From Nocardia cyriacigeorgica (GTDB lineage Bacteria; Actinomycetota; Actinomycetes; Mycobacteriales; Mycobacteriaceae), in contig NZ_JAAGVC010000007.1 in assembly GCF_010858045.1 (NCBI RefSeq), positions 186,001 to 250,000 on the forward strand: 64,000 nucleotides of DNA, in the 5' to 3' direction. A program made the position numbers and the translations under genes. The notes under the pieces were generated by a model. It saw only the letters and a list, made by a program, of their open reading frames with translations, had not been told where the DNA came from and searched no databases. Below, one piece after another: positions 1 through 7,272 of this stretch (position 1 is its first letter; each line of letters begins with the position of its first letter).

Positions 1-132
1 GTCGTTGCCGGCGGTGAAGTGGCGCTGGGCGGAGTTGTAGAGGGCGTCGGTTTCCGGGCTCGCCTGGGCGGGCGCGGCGGCCAGCCCGGCGATGGTCGTG
101 GCGGCGAACATCGCCGCGACCAGGTTCTTCAT
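1..132 (-). CDS. secreted small protein, N-terminal part only
   Basis: Reading the minus strand from an ATG gives a protein that starts MKNLVAAMFAATTIAGLAAA and continues PAQASPETDALYNSAQRHF before running off the window. This is a classic Sec signal peptide: a basic N-terminus, a hydrophobic core and an A-x-A type cleavage site (AQA-S, about residue 24). The mature part is truncated after about 20 residues, so the family cannot be named; short secreted proteins of this kind are common in Nocardia and Mycobacterium. It is divergent from folD with about 220 bp between the starts. The start and signal peptide are clear, the function is unknown. Confidence 0.6.
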   Translation of the reverse strand, partial: MKNLVAAMFAATTIAGLAAAPAQASPETDALYNSAQRHFTAGND

Positions 133-356
133 ATGCCTCGAGATCTTCACTACAGTCGACACCTTTCCACGTGTGACACGGGTTTTCGGTACGTCAGCTG
201 GCAGTTAGCCGGTGGCAAACACTCATCACGATACGGCCGGTGAGCCCGCGAGCGCGGGAATTGCGGCCGGAAATCCGCCGCCGGTGCCCTCCGATCCGCG
301 CGGCGCCGCCCTCCGGCGCGCAGCCGATCGCGGCTGCCCGGTTATGCTGAGGCCCC

Positions 357-1211
357 GTGGAGACCGTTTCGCTGACCGGCAAGGAACTTGCCGCCGCCAT
401 CAATGCCGATACCAAGCAGCGTGCCGCGGCACTCGCCGACAGCGGAGCCGCCGCGAAACTCGCGCTGATCGTCGCCAACGCAGACCCGGCCAGCGCCTGG
501 TATGTCAACTCGCTCCGCAAGGCCGCCGAGCGGCTCGGAATCGCTTGCGACACTGTCGATCTCGGTGCCGAGGCGACCGCGGACGAGATCCGTGCCGAAC
601 TGTCGAACCGCAGCGCCGACGCCGCGACCGACGCCATCATGTTGCAGACCCCGCTGCCCTCGGGCGTCACCCTGGACGACGTGAGCTCGGCCATCGCGGC
701 CACCAAAGACGTCGACGGCGTCAGCCCGCTCTCGCTCGGCCTGCTCGCCACGGGCCTGGAAGGTTTCGTGCCCGCCACCTCCGAAGCCGTGGTCGAGCTG
801 CTGAAGCATCATCAGATCCCGCTGTCCGGCCGGCATGTCGCGGTCGTCGGCCGCTCCAACGTCGTCGGCAAACCCCTGGCCCAGCTGCTGCTGGCGGAGA
901 ATGCCACCGTCACCGTCTGCCATTCCCGCACCACCGACCTACCCGCGGTGACCTCCGCCGCCGACATCGTCGTCGCCGCCGCCGGCCGCATCGGGCTGGT
1001 CACCGGCGAGCACGTGCGTGAGGGTGCCGTCGTGATCGACGTCGGTACCAATGAAGCCGCCGACGGCAGCATCGTGGGCGACGTGGACGCCGACTCCGTG
1101 CGCGGGAAAGCCGAAGGACTCAGCCCCGTCCCCGGCGGCGTCGGCCCCGTCACCACCGCCCTGCTGATGCGCCACGTGGTCGTCGCCGCCGAGAAGGCGC
1201 GCACCGCCTGA
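357..1211 (+). CDS. folD: FolD-type methylenetetrahydrofolate dehydrogenase/cyclohydrolase, divergent
   Basis: 284 aa with the whole FolD fold. The folate-binding half contains LQTPLPSG and KDVDGVSPLSLG, and the NADP-binding half contains GRSNVVGKPLAQLLL and CHSRT, ending with PGGVGPVTTALLM. FolD interconverts methylene-, methenyl- and formyl-tetrahydrofolate in the cytoplasm. Oddity: the family motif Y-x-x-x-K reads Y-V-N-S-L here (residues 50-56), so the lysine required for cyclohydrolase activity in characterised enzymes appears to be Leu; an Arg-Lys pair follows directly. The usual actinobacterial downstream partner (DUF3017 gene) is absent, which also suggests a second, non-canonical copy. 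The start is GTG with no clear ribosome site; TATGCT lies 8 nt upstream, so the mRNA may be leaderless. Family certain, full bifunctionality not. Confidence 0.85.
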   Translation: METVSLTGKELAAAINADTKQRAAALADSGAAAKLALIVANADPASAWYVNSLRKAAERLGIACDTVDLGAEATADEIRAELSNRSADAATDAIMLQTPLPSGVTLDDVSSAIAATKDVDGVSPLSLGLLATGLEGFVPATSEAVVELLKHHQIPLSGRHVAVVGRSNVVGKPLAQLLLAENATVTVCHSRTTDLPAVTSAADIVVAAAGRIGLVTGEHVREGAVVIDVGTNEAADGSIVGDVDADSVRGKAEGLSPVPGGVGPVTTALLMRHVVVAAEKARTA

Positions 1212-1224
1212 CCGGCTTCCCGAG

Positions 1225-1272
1225 TGGCACATGAGGTAGGGCTATCTCGACGTTCGCCGTACTCATGTGCCA
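1225..1272. repeat. inverted repeat between folD and DUF397, possible bidirectional terminator
   Basis: Perfect 11-bp arms, TGGCACATGAG and CTCATGTGCCA, are separated by 26 nt. They sit between the convergent folD and DUF397 genes. No T-run follows. A long-loop terminator is the simplest reading; a remnant of a small mobile element end is an alternative. Confidence 0.5.
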
Positions 1273-1304
1273 TTCGGTGTGCAGTCCGGTCGGCTTTCAA
1301 GCGC

Positions 1305-1514
1305 TCAGGGGCGGGTGAATTCGCCCCTGCGGGTGCTGGCGAGGAACCGGTCCCAGGCAGCGGGAGTGAAGGCGAGTGCCGGGCCGGTGGGGTTCTTGGA
1401 GTCGCGGACCCCGACCCGGCCGCCGTCGAAATGGGCGATTTCAACGCAGTCTTGCGACGGGCTGCTATGACTGCTCTTGAACCAGCGGGCTTCGGGCAGA
1501 TCGGTGGCGTTCAT
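1305..1514 (-). CDS. DUF397 family protein (second copy)
   Basis: 69 aa, MNATDLPEARWFKSSHS..., with the DUF397 hallmarks W-F/x-KSS-x-S, DCVEIA, VGVRDSKNP-GPAL-FTP-W--FL. In Streptomyces, DUF397 proteins (BldB-like or WhiJ-associated) are small partners of DUF5753 XRE regulators in development and antibiotic control. The start overlaps the stop of the upstream DUF397 gene (ATGA), so the two are translationally coupled. It is 60 percent or more identical by eye to that neighbour, suggesting tandem duplication. Molecular role unproven. Confidence 0.9.
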   Translation of the reverse strand: MNATDLPEARWFKSSHSSPSQDCVEIAHFDGGRVGVRDSKNPTGPALAFTPAAWDRFLASTRRGEFTRP

Positions 1515-1714
1515 CGTCGTCCGAGCTCGCCTCGGCGTGCGCTGGCGAGAAACGCATCCCACTCGGCGGGGGTGAAAGTCAACGCCGGGCCAGATGGATC
1601 CTTGGAGTCCCGAACGCCGACGCGGCCGCTGTCGAAATGGGTGATCTCAACACAGTCCTGAGATGCGTTGCTGTAGGTGCTCTTGAACCATGTTCCATGT
1701 CGATCAGCGTTCAT
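1511..1714 (-). CDS. DUF397 family protein (first copy)
   Basis: 67 aa, MNADRHGTWFKSTYSN..., with DCVEITHFDSGRVGVRDSK and a FTPAEWDAFLASARRGE tail. The start codon lies 11 bp inside the end of the upstream XRE gene and the stop overlaps the next DUF397 start by 4 bp, so the three genes form one tightly coupled operon. This matches the established actinobacterial arrangement of an XRE/DUF5753 regulator followed by its cognate DUF397 partner. Two partners for one regulator is less usual. Confidence 0.9.
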   Translation of the reverse strand: MNADRHGTWFKSTYSNASQDCVEITHFDSGRVGVRDSKDPSGPALTFTPAEWDAFLASARRGELGRR

Positions 1715-2582
1715 GGCTGTGTTCCTCCGCGATCTCTTTGACCATCGCCGCACCGTGCTCCTCGCTCAGCGCAGCCTTTCGCATAGCGGCAGCCGCCGAC
1801 TTGTACAAGTCGACCTCCGATGGCCGCTCGAGGTACTGAGCCGAGGCATAGCCCTGAATGTACACAATCGGCGGCTCTGACAGCCATACTGTGCGGCTCG
1901 GCGGGAATTCGAGCAGGTTGAACACTCCTACTCCCAATCCGATGTGGCACTTGCGTATTGGCAGGACCCTGATCGTGACGGTAGGCAGCCGTCCGATCTC
2001 TGCCAGGTGGTGTAGTTGCTCGGCCATCACGGACGCGCCTCCGATCTGGTGACGAAGTACCGCCTCGTTGAGCAGGATCTCTACTTCGAAACTGGGGTCC
2101 TCGAGCCGAGTTTGCCGCCGGGTGGCGACTTCCACTCTGCGCTCGACTTCCGCCTTCGGCATTTCCGGGTTGGCGGACCAGATCACCGCACGTCGGTACT
2201 CCTCGGTCTGCACGAGTCCAGGCAGCAATGACGGCTGGTAGGTGATCAGTCTCGACGCAGCTGATTCGAGTCCGAGGTACAGGTCGAAATGGCGCGGCAC
2301 GGCGTCGCCGTAGGCATGCCACCAGGACTTCCGGGTCGCGCCGTCCAAGAGCTCGAGCAGGATCGTGGTCGTGCTCTCCGGCGCACCGTACAACCTGCAC
2401 AGCTCCTTGATGTGCAACCGCCCGATCTTCGTCGGCTGCCCGGTCTCCATCCTCCAGATCGTCTGGGTGGAGACCCCGAGCGCCTTCTTCACCACATCGA
2501 CGCTCACCCCGGACGTCTCGCGTAGGTACCGCAGCTGTTTGCCGATCTGGCGTCGGGCAAAAGTACTGTCCCCTGTCTCCAT
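1704..2582 (-). CDS. XRE-family regulator with DUF5753 domain
   Basis: 292 aa. Residues about 8-65 are a helix-turn-helix (RRQIGKQLRYLRETSGVSVDVVKKAL, then VSTQTIWRMETGQ), followed by a long DUF5753 domain (ESAASRLITYQPSLLPGLVQTEEYRRAV ... PIVYIQGYASAQYLERP). These WhiJ-like cytoplasmic regulators pair with DUF397 proteins, and two DUF397 genes follow here in the same operon. The ATG is chosen because AAGGGGA stands 5-6 nt upstream; longer in-frame extensions are low-complexity and lack a ribosome site. Probably autoregulated through the ATTCCA/TGGAAT element just upstream. Confidence 0.9.
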   Translation of the reverse strand: METGDSTFARRQIGKQLRYLRETSGVSVDVVKKALGVSTQTIWRMETGQPTKIGRLHIKELCRLYGAPESTTTILLELLDGATRKSWWHAYGDAVPRHFDLYLGLESAASRLITYQPSLLPGLVQTEEYRRAVIWSANPEMPKAEVERRVEVATRRQTRLEDPSFEVEILLNEAVLRHQIGGASVMAEQLHHLAEIGRLPTVTIRVLPIRKCHIGLGVGVFNLLEFPPSRTVWLSEPPIVYIQGYASAQYLERPSEVDLYKSAAAAMRKAALSEEHGAAMVKEIAEEHSHER

Positions 2583-2605
2583 CGAGTCCCCTTCACGCGG
2601 TGTTG

Positions 2606-2646
2606 ATTCCAGATTGGAATGCGAACGTGCACCGGATTGGAATGCG
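2606..2646. promoter_or_regulatory. candidate operator of the XRE/DUF397 operon
   Basis: ATTCCA-GAT-TGGAAT is a perfect 6-3-6 inverted repeat 24 bp before the XRE start. GATTGGAATGCG occurs twice in direct orientation, 23 bp apart (about two helical turns), so a third half-site TGGAAT lies on the same DNA face. This AT-rich patch in GC-rich DNA fits an autoregulatory site. The rest of the 300-bp gap to the next gene shows no other clear element. Confidence 0.55.
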
Positions 2647-2887
2647 GAACCTTCCGGCCATGGAATCTTGCGAGAAAGTCCGGCGATCGGCCCTGCGAAA
2701 GCTTCCGTGACCTGGGCAGTCCCTGTGTACTGGTCCCAGCGCACGACGGCGGGAAAGCCTCGCCGCACATCCGTTGCCGAGCCTGGAGCGCTCGGGCCGC
2801 GGATGGTTCTGCCGGGTTCTCCTGCCCCTGAATCCCTGAACCTCGCCGTCGTGCGCCCCACCATCGCATATCAGCAGGGGAGAAGCA

Positions 2888-3208
2888 ATGAAAGCCGTTG
2901 TGTATCTGAACAAGTCATGCTGCGCGAAGCGGCGGGCGGGCTTCGAGATGGAGGCGCGGGCCTTCGCGGCCCGGCGCGGGTATTCGGTGGCGCGCACCGT
3001 CATCGAATCCGAGTCCGACATCCTGCCGTGGCTGCTGGTGAAGGTGAAGCAGCTCGAGGTGTCGGCCATCGTGACTCCGAGCCTGCACCATCTCGCTCAC
3101 CGCGCCCAGGACGTCCTCGACCGGTGCGATCTGCTCGTCGTCCACCCCGCCGGCTACCTGCCCCGCGGCACCCGTCTGGCCCTGCGCACCCCGGGCGGTG
3201 GTAGGTGA
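2888..3208 (+). CDS. small protein resembling a degenerate serine-recombinase N-terminus
   Basis: 106 aa. The layout resembles the catalytic domain of serine recombinases: VVYLNKS at the N-terminus (compare Y-x-R-x-S), then a helix with AFAARRGYSVARTVIE, then KQLEVSAIVTPSLHHLAHR in the place of the conserved L-D-R-L-x-R. The arginines expected near the Ser and in the LDR motif are replaced, and there is no DNA-binding domain, so it is unlikely to recombine DNA. The ATG is preceded by GGGGAGAA. It overlaps the next gene by 4 bp. Gene is likely real, function unknown. Confidence 0.6.
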   Translation: MKAVVYLNKSCCAKRRAGFEMEARAFAARRGYSVARTVIESESDILPWLLVKVKQLEVSAIVTPSLHHLAHRAQDVLDRCDLLVVHPAGYLPRGTRLALRTPGGGR

Positions 3209-3429
3209 CAGGCCCGAACGCCGACCGCGCCTTCCCCGACGATATCCCCGTCAATCATGAAGCCCCGAAACCCGGCTCCGGCTTCTTCCGCGACGAACTC
3301 GAATCCATGCTCACCTACCACACCACCTGCGCCCCCTGCCCCTTCAAAGCCGAGCTGCTACGCCTGCTGGCCACCATGAACCGCACCGGCCACGATTTCG
3401 CCCGCGTGCCGTCCCGACCGCCGGGCTGA
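3205..3429 (+). CDS. hypothetical small protein, coupled to upstream gene
   Basis: 74 aa beginning at a GTG that overlaps the upstream stop (GTGA). It contains TYHTTCAPCPFKAELLRLL, with a C-x2-C pair, and a disordered Pro/Asp-rich N-terminus. No family recognised. The four-base overlap with the recombinase-like gene argues for translational coupling and a real product. Confidence 0.5.
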   Translation: MTGPNADRAFPDDIPVNHEAPKPGSGFFRDELESMLTYHTTCAPCPFKAELLRLLATMNRTGHDFARVPSRPPG

Positions 3430-3441
3430 CGTCACACCGCG

Positions 3442-3945
3442 TTATCCGATTCGTAGCGCCGTCAACCGCCAACCATGGCGTCGCGTGTAGGTGATTCGGG
3501 CAGCCAGCGCGAGGAGTCTGGGACCCCGGCGATAGCGGGCGCACACCTCGGCATCGGGACCTTCGTCCATCGAAACGGTCACCCGCATCGGCACAGCAGG
3601 TCCCAGCTGACGACCAGGTGCCAGATCACCGGCAGCCAGCGTGTGGATGCGGGCGACGACATCGGGACTCGCCACCGCGTCGAGCTGAGTAATCGGCCGG
3701 CGCCGGTCGAGGATCTCGAGCGTCGCACGGACCACGTGATCCGCGAATCTCTGTGCGGTGGCGGGTGTTCGGTCAGGAGGCGGGGTCGCGGGGATCGGTC
3801 GTCGGGAGCGCGGCGGTCCGACGCGCCGGGTCCCGCACCCCGCAGCCCTGAGGTCCCCTAGCCCTCGCCTCCGAGCTCCCGCTCCGCCCAGCAGCGTCAC
3901 CGCCCCAGGCGTCGAAACCGTCTCCCGCTCCTGACCTTGCGCCAT
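3442..3945 (-). CDS. Rv3235-family conserved protein
   Basis: 167 aa. The C-terminal half carries the pattern seen in mycobacterial Rv3235 relatives: QRFADHVVRATLEILDRRRPITQL, then VTVSMDEGPDAEVCARYRRGPRLLALAARI. The N-terminal 70 residues are low-complexity and basic. The usual neighbour of this family is secA, which is not here. Start MAQGQERE is preceded by GAGGGG at good spacing; extending upstream adds a Cys/Arg-rich tail with no ribosome site. Biochemical role unknown. Confidence 0.65.
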   Translation of the reverse strand: MAQGQERETVSTPGAVTLLGGAGARRRGLGDLRAAGCGTRRVGPPRSRRPIPATPPPDRTPATAQRFADHVVRATLEILDRRRPITQLDAVASPDVVARIHTLAAGDLAPGRQLGPAVPMRVTVSMDEGPDAEVCARYRRGPRLLALAARITYTRRHGWRLTALRIG

Positions 3946-4040
3946 ACACCAACCCCTCGACCTATGGATATCCGATGGAATCGCCGTGTGAGACAACGGC
4001 GTAACACGGGCCGATTCTGGTGTTGCAAACCGGCATTGCC

Positions 4041-4060
4041 ACGAGTAGTGCACTACTCGT
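4041..4060. promoter_or_regulatory. perfect 20-bp palindrome, candidate operator
   Basis: ACGAGTAGTGCACTACTCGT is a perfect 20-bp palindrome in the gap between the divergent Rv3235-like and Rpn-like genes (about 95 bp before the former and 160 bp before the latter). Length and symmetry are those of TetR-type operators, but no regulator gene is adjacent. The rest of this 276-bp gap shows nothing else clear. Confidence 0.5.
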
Positions 4061-4221
4061 TCCGTTTGGTGCGTCGACCGGCCGATCCAAGTGATGGCAT
4101 CGAGCCGGTGCTGGTCGGCACACCGCCCACAGCAGTCGCGTCGTCACCCCGACACACCGATATCCACTGCACACGCCGTGCGCGATATGGCCGCGCGTCG
4201 CCCGGCCGATAGCGTCGCCGC

Positions 4222-5085
4222 ATGGTCGGAGCACAGCATGAGGCAATGCACCGGATCTTCGAGAATCAACCCGGTGTCTTCACCCAAACCATCCAGATCC
4301 TGGACCTCCCGTTCGGCGAGCCCACCGTGGTTGAACTACTCCCGACCGACGTCACCGAGATCGAACCGCTCGAACGCCGCATCGACACCCTGCTGCGTAT
4401 CACCACGCGGGAGGAAACCTTCCTGCTGGTGGTCGAAGCCCAGCGCAGCAAGGACCGCGGCAAGCTTGCCTCTTGGCCCTACTACCTCACGTATCTGCAC
4501 AACAGATATCAGCAGGTCCCGCATCTACTCGTGATCTGCCAGGACGAGACGATCGCCCGCTGGGCCGATAACCCGATCACCGCCGCTACACATGGCCGCA
4601 CGAGCTTCGCCGCGTTTCCGCTGGTCCTCGGCCCGCACAACGTCCCCATCGTCACCGACCCGGCCGAAGCCGCCGTCAACGTCCCATTGGCCGCGCTCTC
4701 CGCCATCACCCATGTGAACGACCCCGACATCGGTGCCATACTGAAAGCGCTGGCCGCAGCGCTGCAGAGCATCGACGACAACGACGCCGAAGTTTTCGCC
4801 CTGCTCACCGAAGCCGGCCTCGGAACCACACCAGCCGGAGACACCTGGAGGCACCTGATGACCCTGAGCTCATCGATGATCCGCACTGTCACCACCGAGC
4901 GCCTGCGCGATCAAGGTCGCGCGGAGGAGGCGGCCGGCAGCGTCATCCGGGTCTTGGAGCGTCGCGGTCTCCCGGTCACCGATTCGACCCGCGCCCGGAT
5001 CCGGTCGTGCACGGACCTGGAAACGCTGCACCACTGGCTCGACCTCGCAACGACCGCCGCCACCGCGGAGGAGATCTTCACCTGA
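4222..5085 (+). CDS. Rpn-family / PD-(D/E)XK nuclease-like protein
   Basis: 287 aa. Residues about 15-115 look like the Rpn/PD-(D/E)XK putative transposase domain: TEIEPLERRIDTLLRI, then ETFLLVVEAQRSKD (acidic-x-Gln-x-Lys core) and LASWPYYLTYLHNRY. The C-terminus (about 240-287) is the DUF4351-like module IRVLERRGLPVTDSTRARIRSCTDLETLHHWL. Relatives promote recombination or act in defence and are spread by transfer; the function of the actinobacterial branch is not established. ATG start 13 nt after GTCGCCGC, no strong ribosome site. A 49-bp piece of this gene (4810-4858) reappears at the end of the tetR gene 2.3 kb away. Confidence 0.8.
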   Translation: MVGAQHEAMHRIFENQPGVFTQTIQILDLPFGEPTVVELLPTDVTEIEPLERRIDTLLRITTREETFLLVVEAQRSKDRGKLASWPYYLTYLHNRYQQVPHLLVICQDETIARWADNPITAATHGRTSFAAFPLVLGPHNVPIVTDPAEAAVNVPLAALSAITHVNDPDIGAILKALAAALQSIDDNDAEVFALLTEAGLGTTPAGDTWRHLMTLSSSMIRTVTTERLRDQGRAEEAAGSVIRVLERRGLPVTDSTRARIRSCTDLETLHHWLDLATTAATAEEIFT

Positions 5086-5140
5086 CGCTCGCCAGGCCCG
5101 GCGTTACGCCCTTGCACGTCGGTGGATGGCCTGGATCCCG

Positions 5141-6436
5141 CTAGCCGAGCCTGCTGGTTCGTCGTTCCGAGACCGCCGCCCTCAGTTCGTCGGCGATGAT
5201 GTCGTGCGGACGATACCGGCCGCACGCCTGTGCGATGGCGCGTGCGGCGTCACGGTGCCGAGGCTCGTCGAGGACTCGATGGACGGCTGCGCGTATCGCC
5301 TCCGCGGGAGGGCGTTCGCGGCGTAAGTCGATACCCACATCGAAGTAGCGAACGTGTGCCGCGACCTCGCGTTTGTCCTCGCCACCGGGCGCGATGACGA
5401 TCGGGATGCCGTGGCCGAGCGCGTTCGTCACCGCGCCGTACCCGCCGTTGGTGACGAACGCGTCGACATGGGCGAACAACGCCGTGTGCGGGATGAACTG
5501 TTCGGCCCGCACATTGCGCGGCAGCCGGCCGAGACGCTCGACCGGTTCGCCGCCGGTCGAGACGACGACGAGAAGATCGGTTCCGGCGAGCGCGTCGATG
5601 GTCGGGCGAATCAATGCGGACGGATCGGCGTTCGCCGCGGTTCCCTGAGTGACATGGACGACGCGTCGCCCGTCGAGCTCCGGCCACCACTGCGGCAGGT
5701 CCGTCGAGGGCCGTGTGCGGTCCAGCCCGAGGGGACCGGCGAAACGGAAGCCTGCCGGCAAGTCGCCGCGCGGATATTCGAACTCCGCGGGCCCCAGCTG
5801 TAGGTAGCGGTCGTAATGCCGGGCGATCCCGAAGAGCCCGCCGTCCAGCCCCTGACCGGACACGGATCGGACGGCCTCGCCGACTGCGCGCTCCAGGCCC
5901 TTGAATGCCGCCATCATGGCCGCGTTCAGGGCGCGATTGCGGATGCGTCCGAAGGCACCGGCGACAGGAACCAGGCCCGAAGTGTACGGCGGGACCTCCG
6001 GTCCCGGCATCGACAGCGGCGACACTCCCAACGCGACGACGGGCGGTCGTTCGGGACGGTGCAGCATCGGAAGGCCCCCGAGGAACATCGAATCGACGAT
6101 CACAGCGTCGGCCGCGATATCCCGGACTGCGTCGGCGACGTCCTTCGCCTGGGCCGGAATCGGATCGATGAACATTCGCCGCAGCTGGTACCGGGCCAGT
6201 CGCAGCCCGCGATATCGGCCGCGGTCGGGCAGGAAGGAATCGGGTTCGCGGTCGTTGATGTCCGCGGCTCCGGTTAAGGAGCGGAAGGCGATTCCCGCCT
6301 CTTCGACAGCGGATCGGAACCGCGATCCGGTGAGAACCGTGACATCGTGGCCCCGCTGCCGAAGGCCGCCCGCGACATCCAGAACCGGGTGTACGTGTCC
6401 ACCCGCCGGAGTAGCACACAACAAGTAACGAGCCAT
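5141..6436 (-). CDS. UGT/MGT-family glycosyltransferase
   Basis: 431 aa. GT-B fold of macrolide/flavonoid glycosyltransferases: N-terminal LCATPAGGHVHPVLDVAGGL, C-terminal nucleotide-sugar loop VRAEQFIPHTALFAHVDAFVTNGGYGAVTNALGHGIPIVIAPGGEDKREVAAHV. It would move a sugar from an NDP/UDP donor to a small acceptor in the cytosol, often as self-resistance or detoxification. ATG chosen because AAGGAG is 5 nt upstream; a GTG two codons earlier overlaps that ribosome site. It is divergent from a TetR gene with a perfect palindrome between them, so it is probably the TetR target. Acceptor unknown. Confidence 0.9.
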   Translation of the reverse strand: MARYLLCATPAGGHVHPVLDVAGGLRQRGHDVTVLTGSRFRSAVEEAGIAFRSLTGAADINDREPDSFLPDRGRYRGLRLARYQLRRMFIDPIPAQAKDVADAVRDIAADAVIVDSMFLGGLPMLHRPERPPVVALGVSPLSMPGPEVPPYTSGLVPVAGAFGRIRNRALNAAMMAAFKGLERAVGEAVRSVSGQGLDGGLFGIARHYDRYLQLGPAEFEYPRGDLPAGFRFAGPLGLDRTRPSTDLPQWWPELDGRRVVHVTQGTAANADPSALIRPTIDALAGTDLLVVVSTGGEPVERLGRLPRNVRAEQFIPHTALFAHVDAFVTNGGYGAVTNALGHGIPIVIAPGGEDKREVAAHVRYFDVGIDLRRERPPAEAIRAAVHRVLDEPRHRDAARAIAQACGRYRPHDIIADELRAAVSERRTSRLG

Positions 6437-6450
6437 CCCCACTCCTTTTC

Positions 6451-6468
6451 GATATAGTCGACTATATC
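6451..6468. promoter_or_regulatory. TetR operator between glycosyltransferase and tetR
   Basis: GATATAGTCGACTATATC is a perfect 18-bp palindrome centred between the two divergent start codons (15 bp from each ATG). Its AT-rich arms are unusual for this genome. Because it overlaps both ribosome-site regions it should repress both genes. Confidence 0.8.
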
Positions 6469-6482
6469 CAAAGTGAGGACAT

Positions 6483-7154
6483 ATGCCACGCCGCTACGAC
6501 ACAACCCGGCGCGTTGCCCAGGCCGCCGGCACCCGCGCACGAATTTTGGATGCCGCCCGCGATCTGTTCACAACCCGAGGATTCGTCGCCACGACCGTGG
6601 CCGACATTGCCGACCACGCCGGTGTCGCGGTAGCCACCGTCCATGCGGCCGGCACGAAAGGCACCCTCCTACTCGACGCGGTGATGCGCGAATTCACCAG
6701 CGGTGGAGCGGTTCTCGACACCGACGAGCTGTCGGCAGCATTCTCCGACCCGGATACCGGCCGCGCTCTCGATGCCGCAGCCACCTTCCTCACCGCAGCG
6801 CATGCCCGGTCGGCGCGGCTATGGGCTGTTGTGCACACTGCCGCGGCGATCGACGCCACCGTGGCGAACCGGGTCGCAGAGCTCGAACACCGCCGGAGCG
6901 GAGAACTACAGAAAGCGGCCGGATGGTTCATCGCACGCGGGCTGGCGAAGCCCGGCGATGAGACCATGGTTTCCGACGTCCTTGCCTTTATCACCGATTC
7001 CGCTGCGTACCAGCACTTCGTTATCGAACGCGGCTGGTCCGACGACGACTATCGAGCCTGGCTACGGAACCAGCTTGCGCTTGTGGGAGGTGTCGCATAC
7101 TCGTCGAAGCCGGGCTCGGAACCACCTCAGCCGGAGACACCCGGAGGCACCTGA
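6483..7154 (+). CDS. TetR-family transcriptional regulator with acquired tail
   Basis: 223 aa. Residues about 17-60 are the TetR helix-turn-helix: TRARILDAARDLFTTRGFVATTVADIADHAGVAVATVHAA. The rest is a helical ligand-binding domain ending near NQLALVGG. The last ~17 codons (SSKPGSEPPQPETPGGT) are encoded by DNA copied from the Rpn-like gene in a different frame, so the original C-terminus may have been lost or extended. GAGG stands 5 nt before the ATG. It likely represses itself and the divergent glycosyltransferase through the 18-bp palindrome. Confidence 0.9.
   Translation: MPRRYDTTRRVAQAAGTRARILDAARDLFTTRGFVATTVADIADHAGVAVATVHAAGTKGTLLLDAVMREFTSGGAVLDTDELSAAFSDPDTGRALDAAATFLTAAHARSARLWAVVHTAAAIDATVANRVAELEHRRSGELQKAAGWFIARGLAKPGDETMVSDVLAFITDSAAYQHFVIERGWSDDDYRAWLRNQLALVGGVAYSSKPGSEPPQPETPGGT
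7106..7154 (+). repeat. duplicated fragment of Rpn-like gene (copy of 4810-4858)
   Basis: 45 of 49 bases match 4810-4858. In the frame used by the Rpn gene this copy would read LVEAGLGTTSAGDTRRHLT, against LLTEAGLGTTPAGDTWRHLM in the intact gene, so it is a decayed protein-coding scrap. The tetR reading frame runs through it in another frame and takes its stop codon from it. Confidence 0.75.
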
Positions 7155-7272
7155 CCCCGCCCCCCGCATTGGTACATCTGCCCCAGGCATGCGCCGGCTC
7201 CAGTCATCCATTCGATGGCTGCGCGACTTGGCGGCGCGCGGTGCTCACCTGCGGCCCCCGCAGCGGCCTCAC

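Noticed and set aside
1225..1272. Inverted repeat as end of an insertion sequence
   Set aside because: No transposase, no flanking target duplication was seen; a terminator-like role is simpler.
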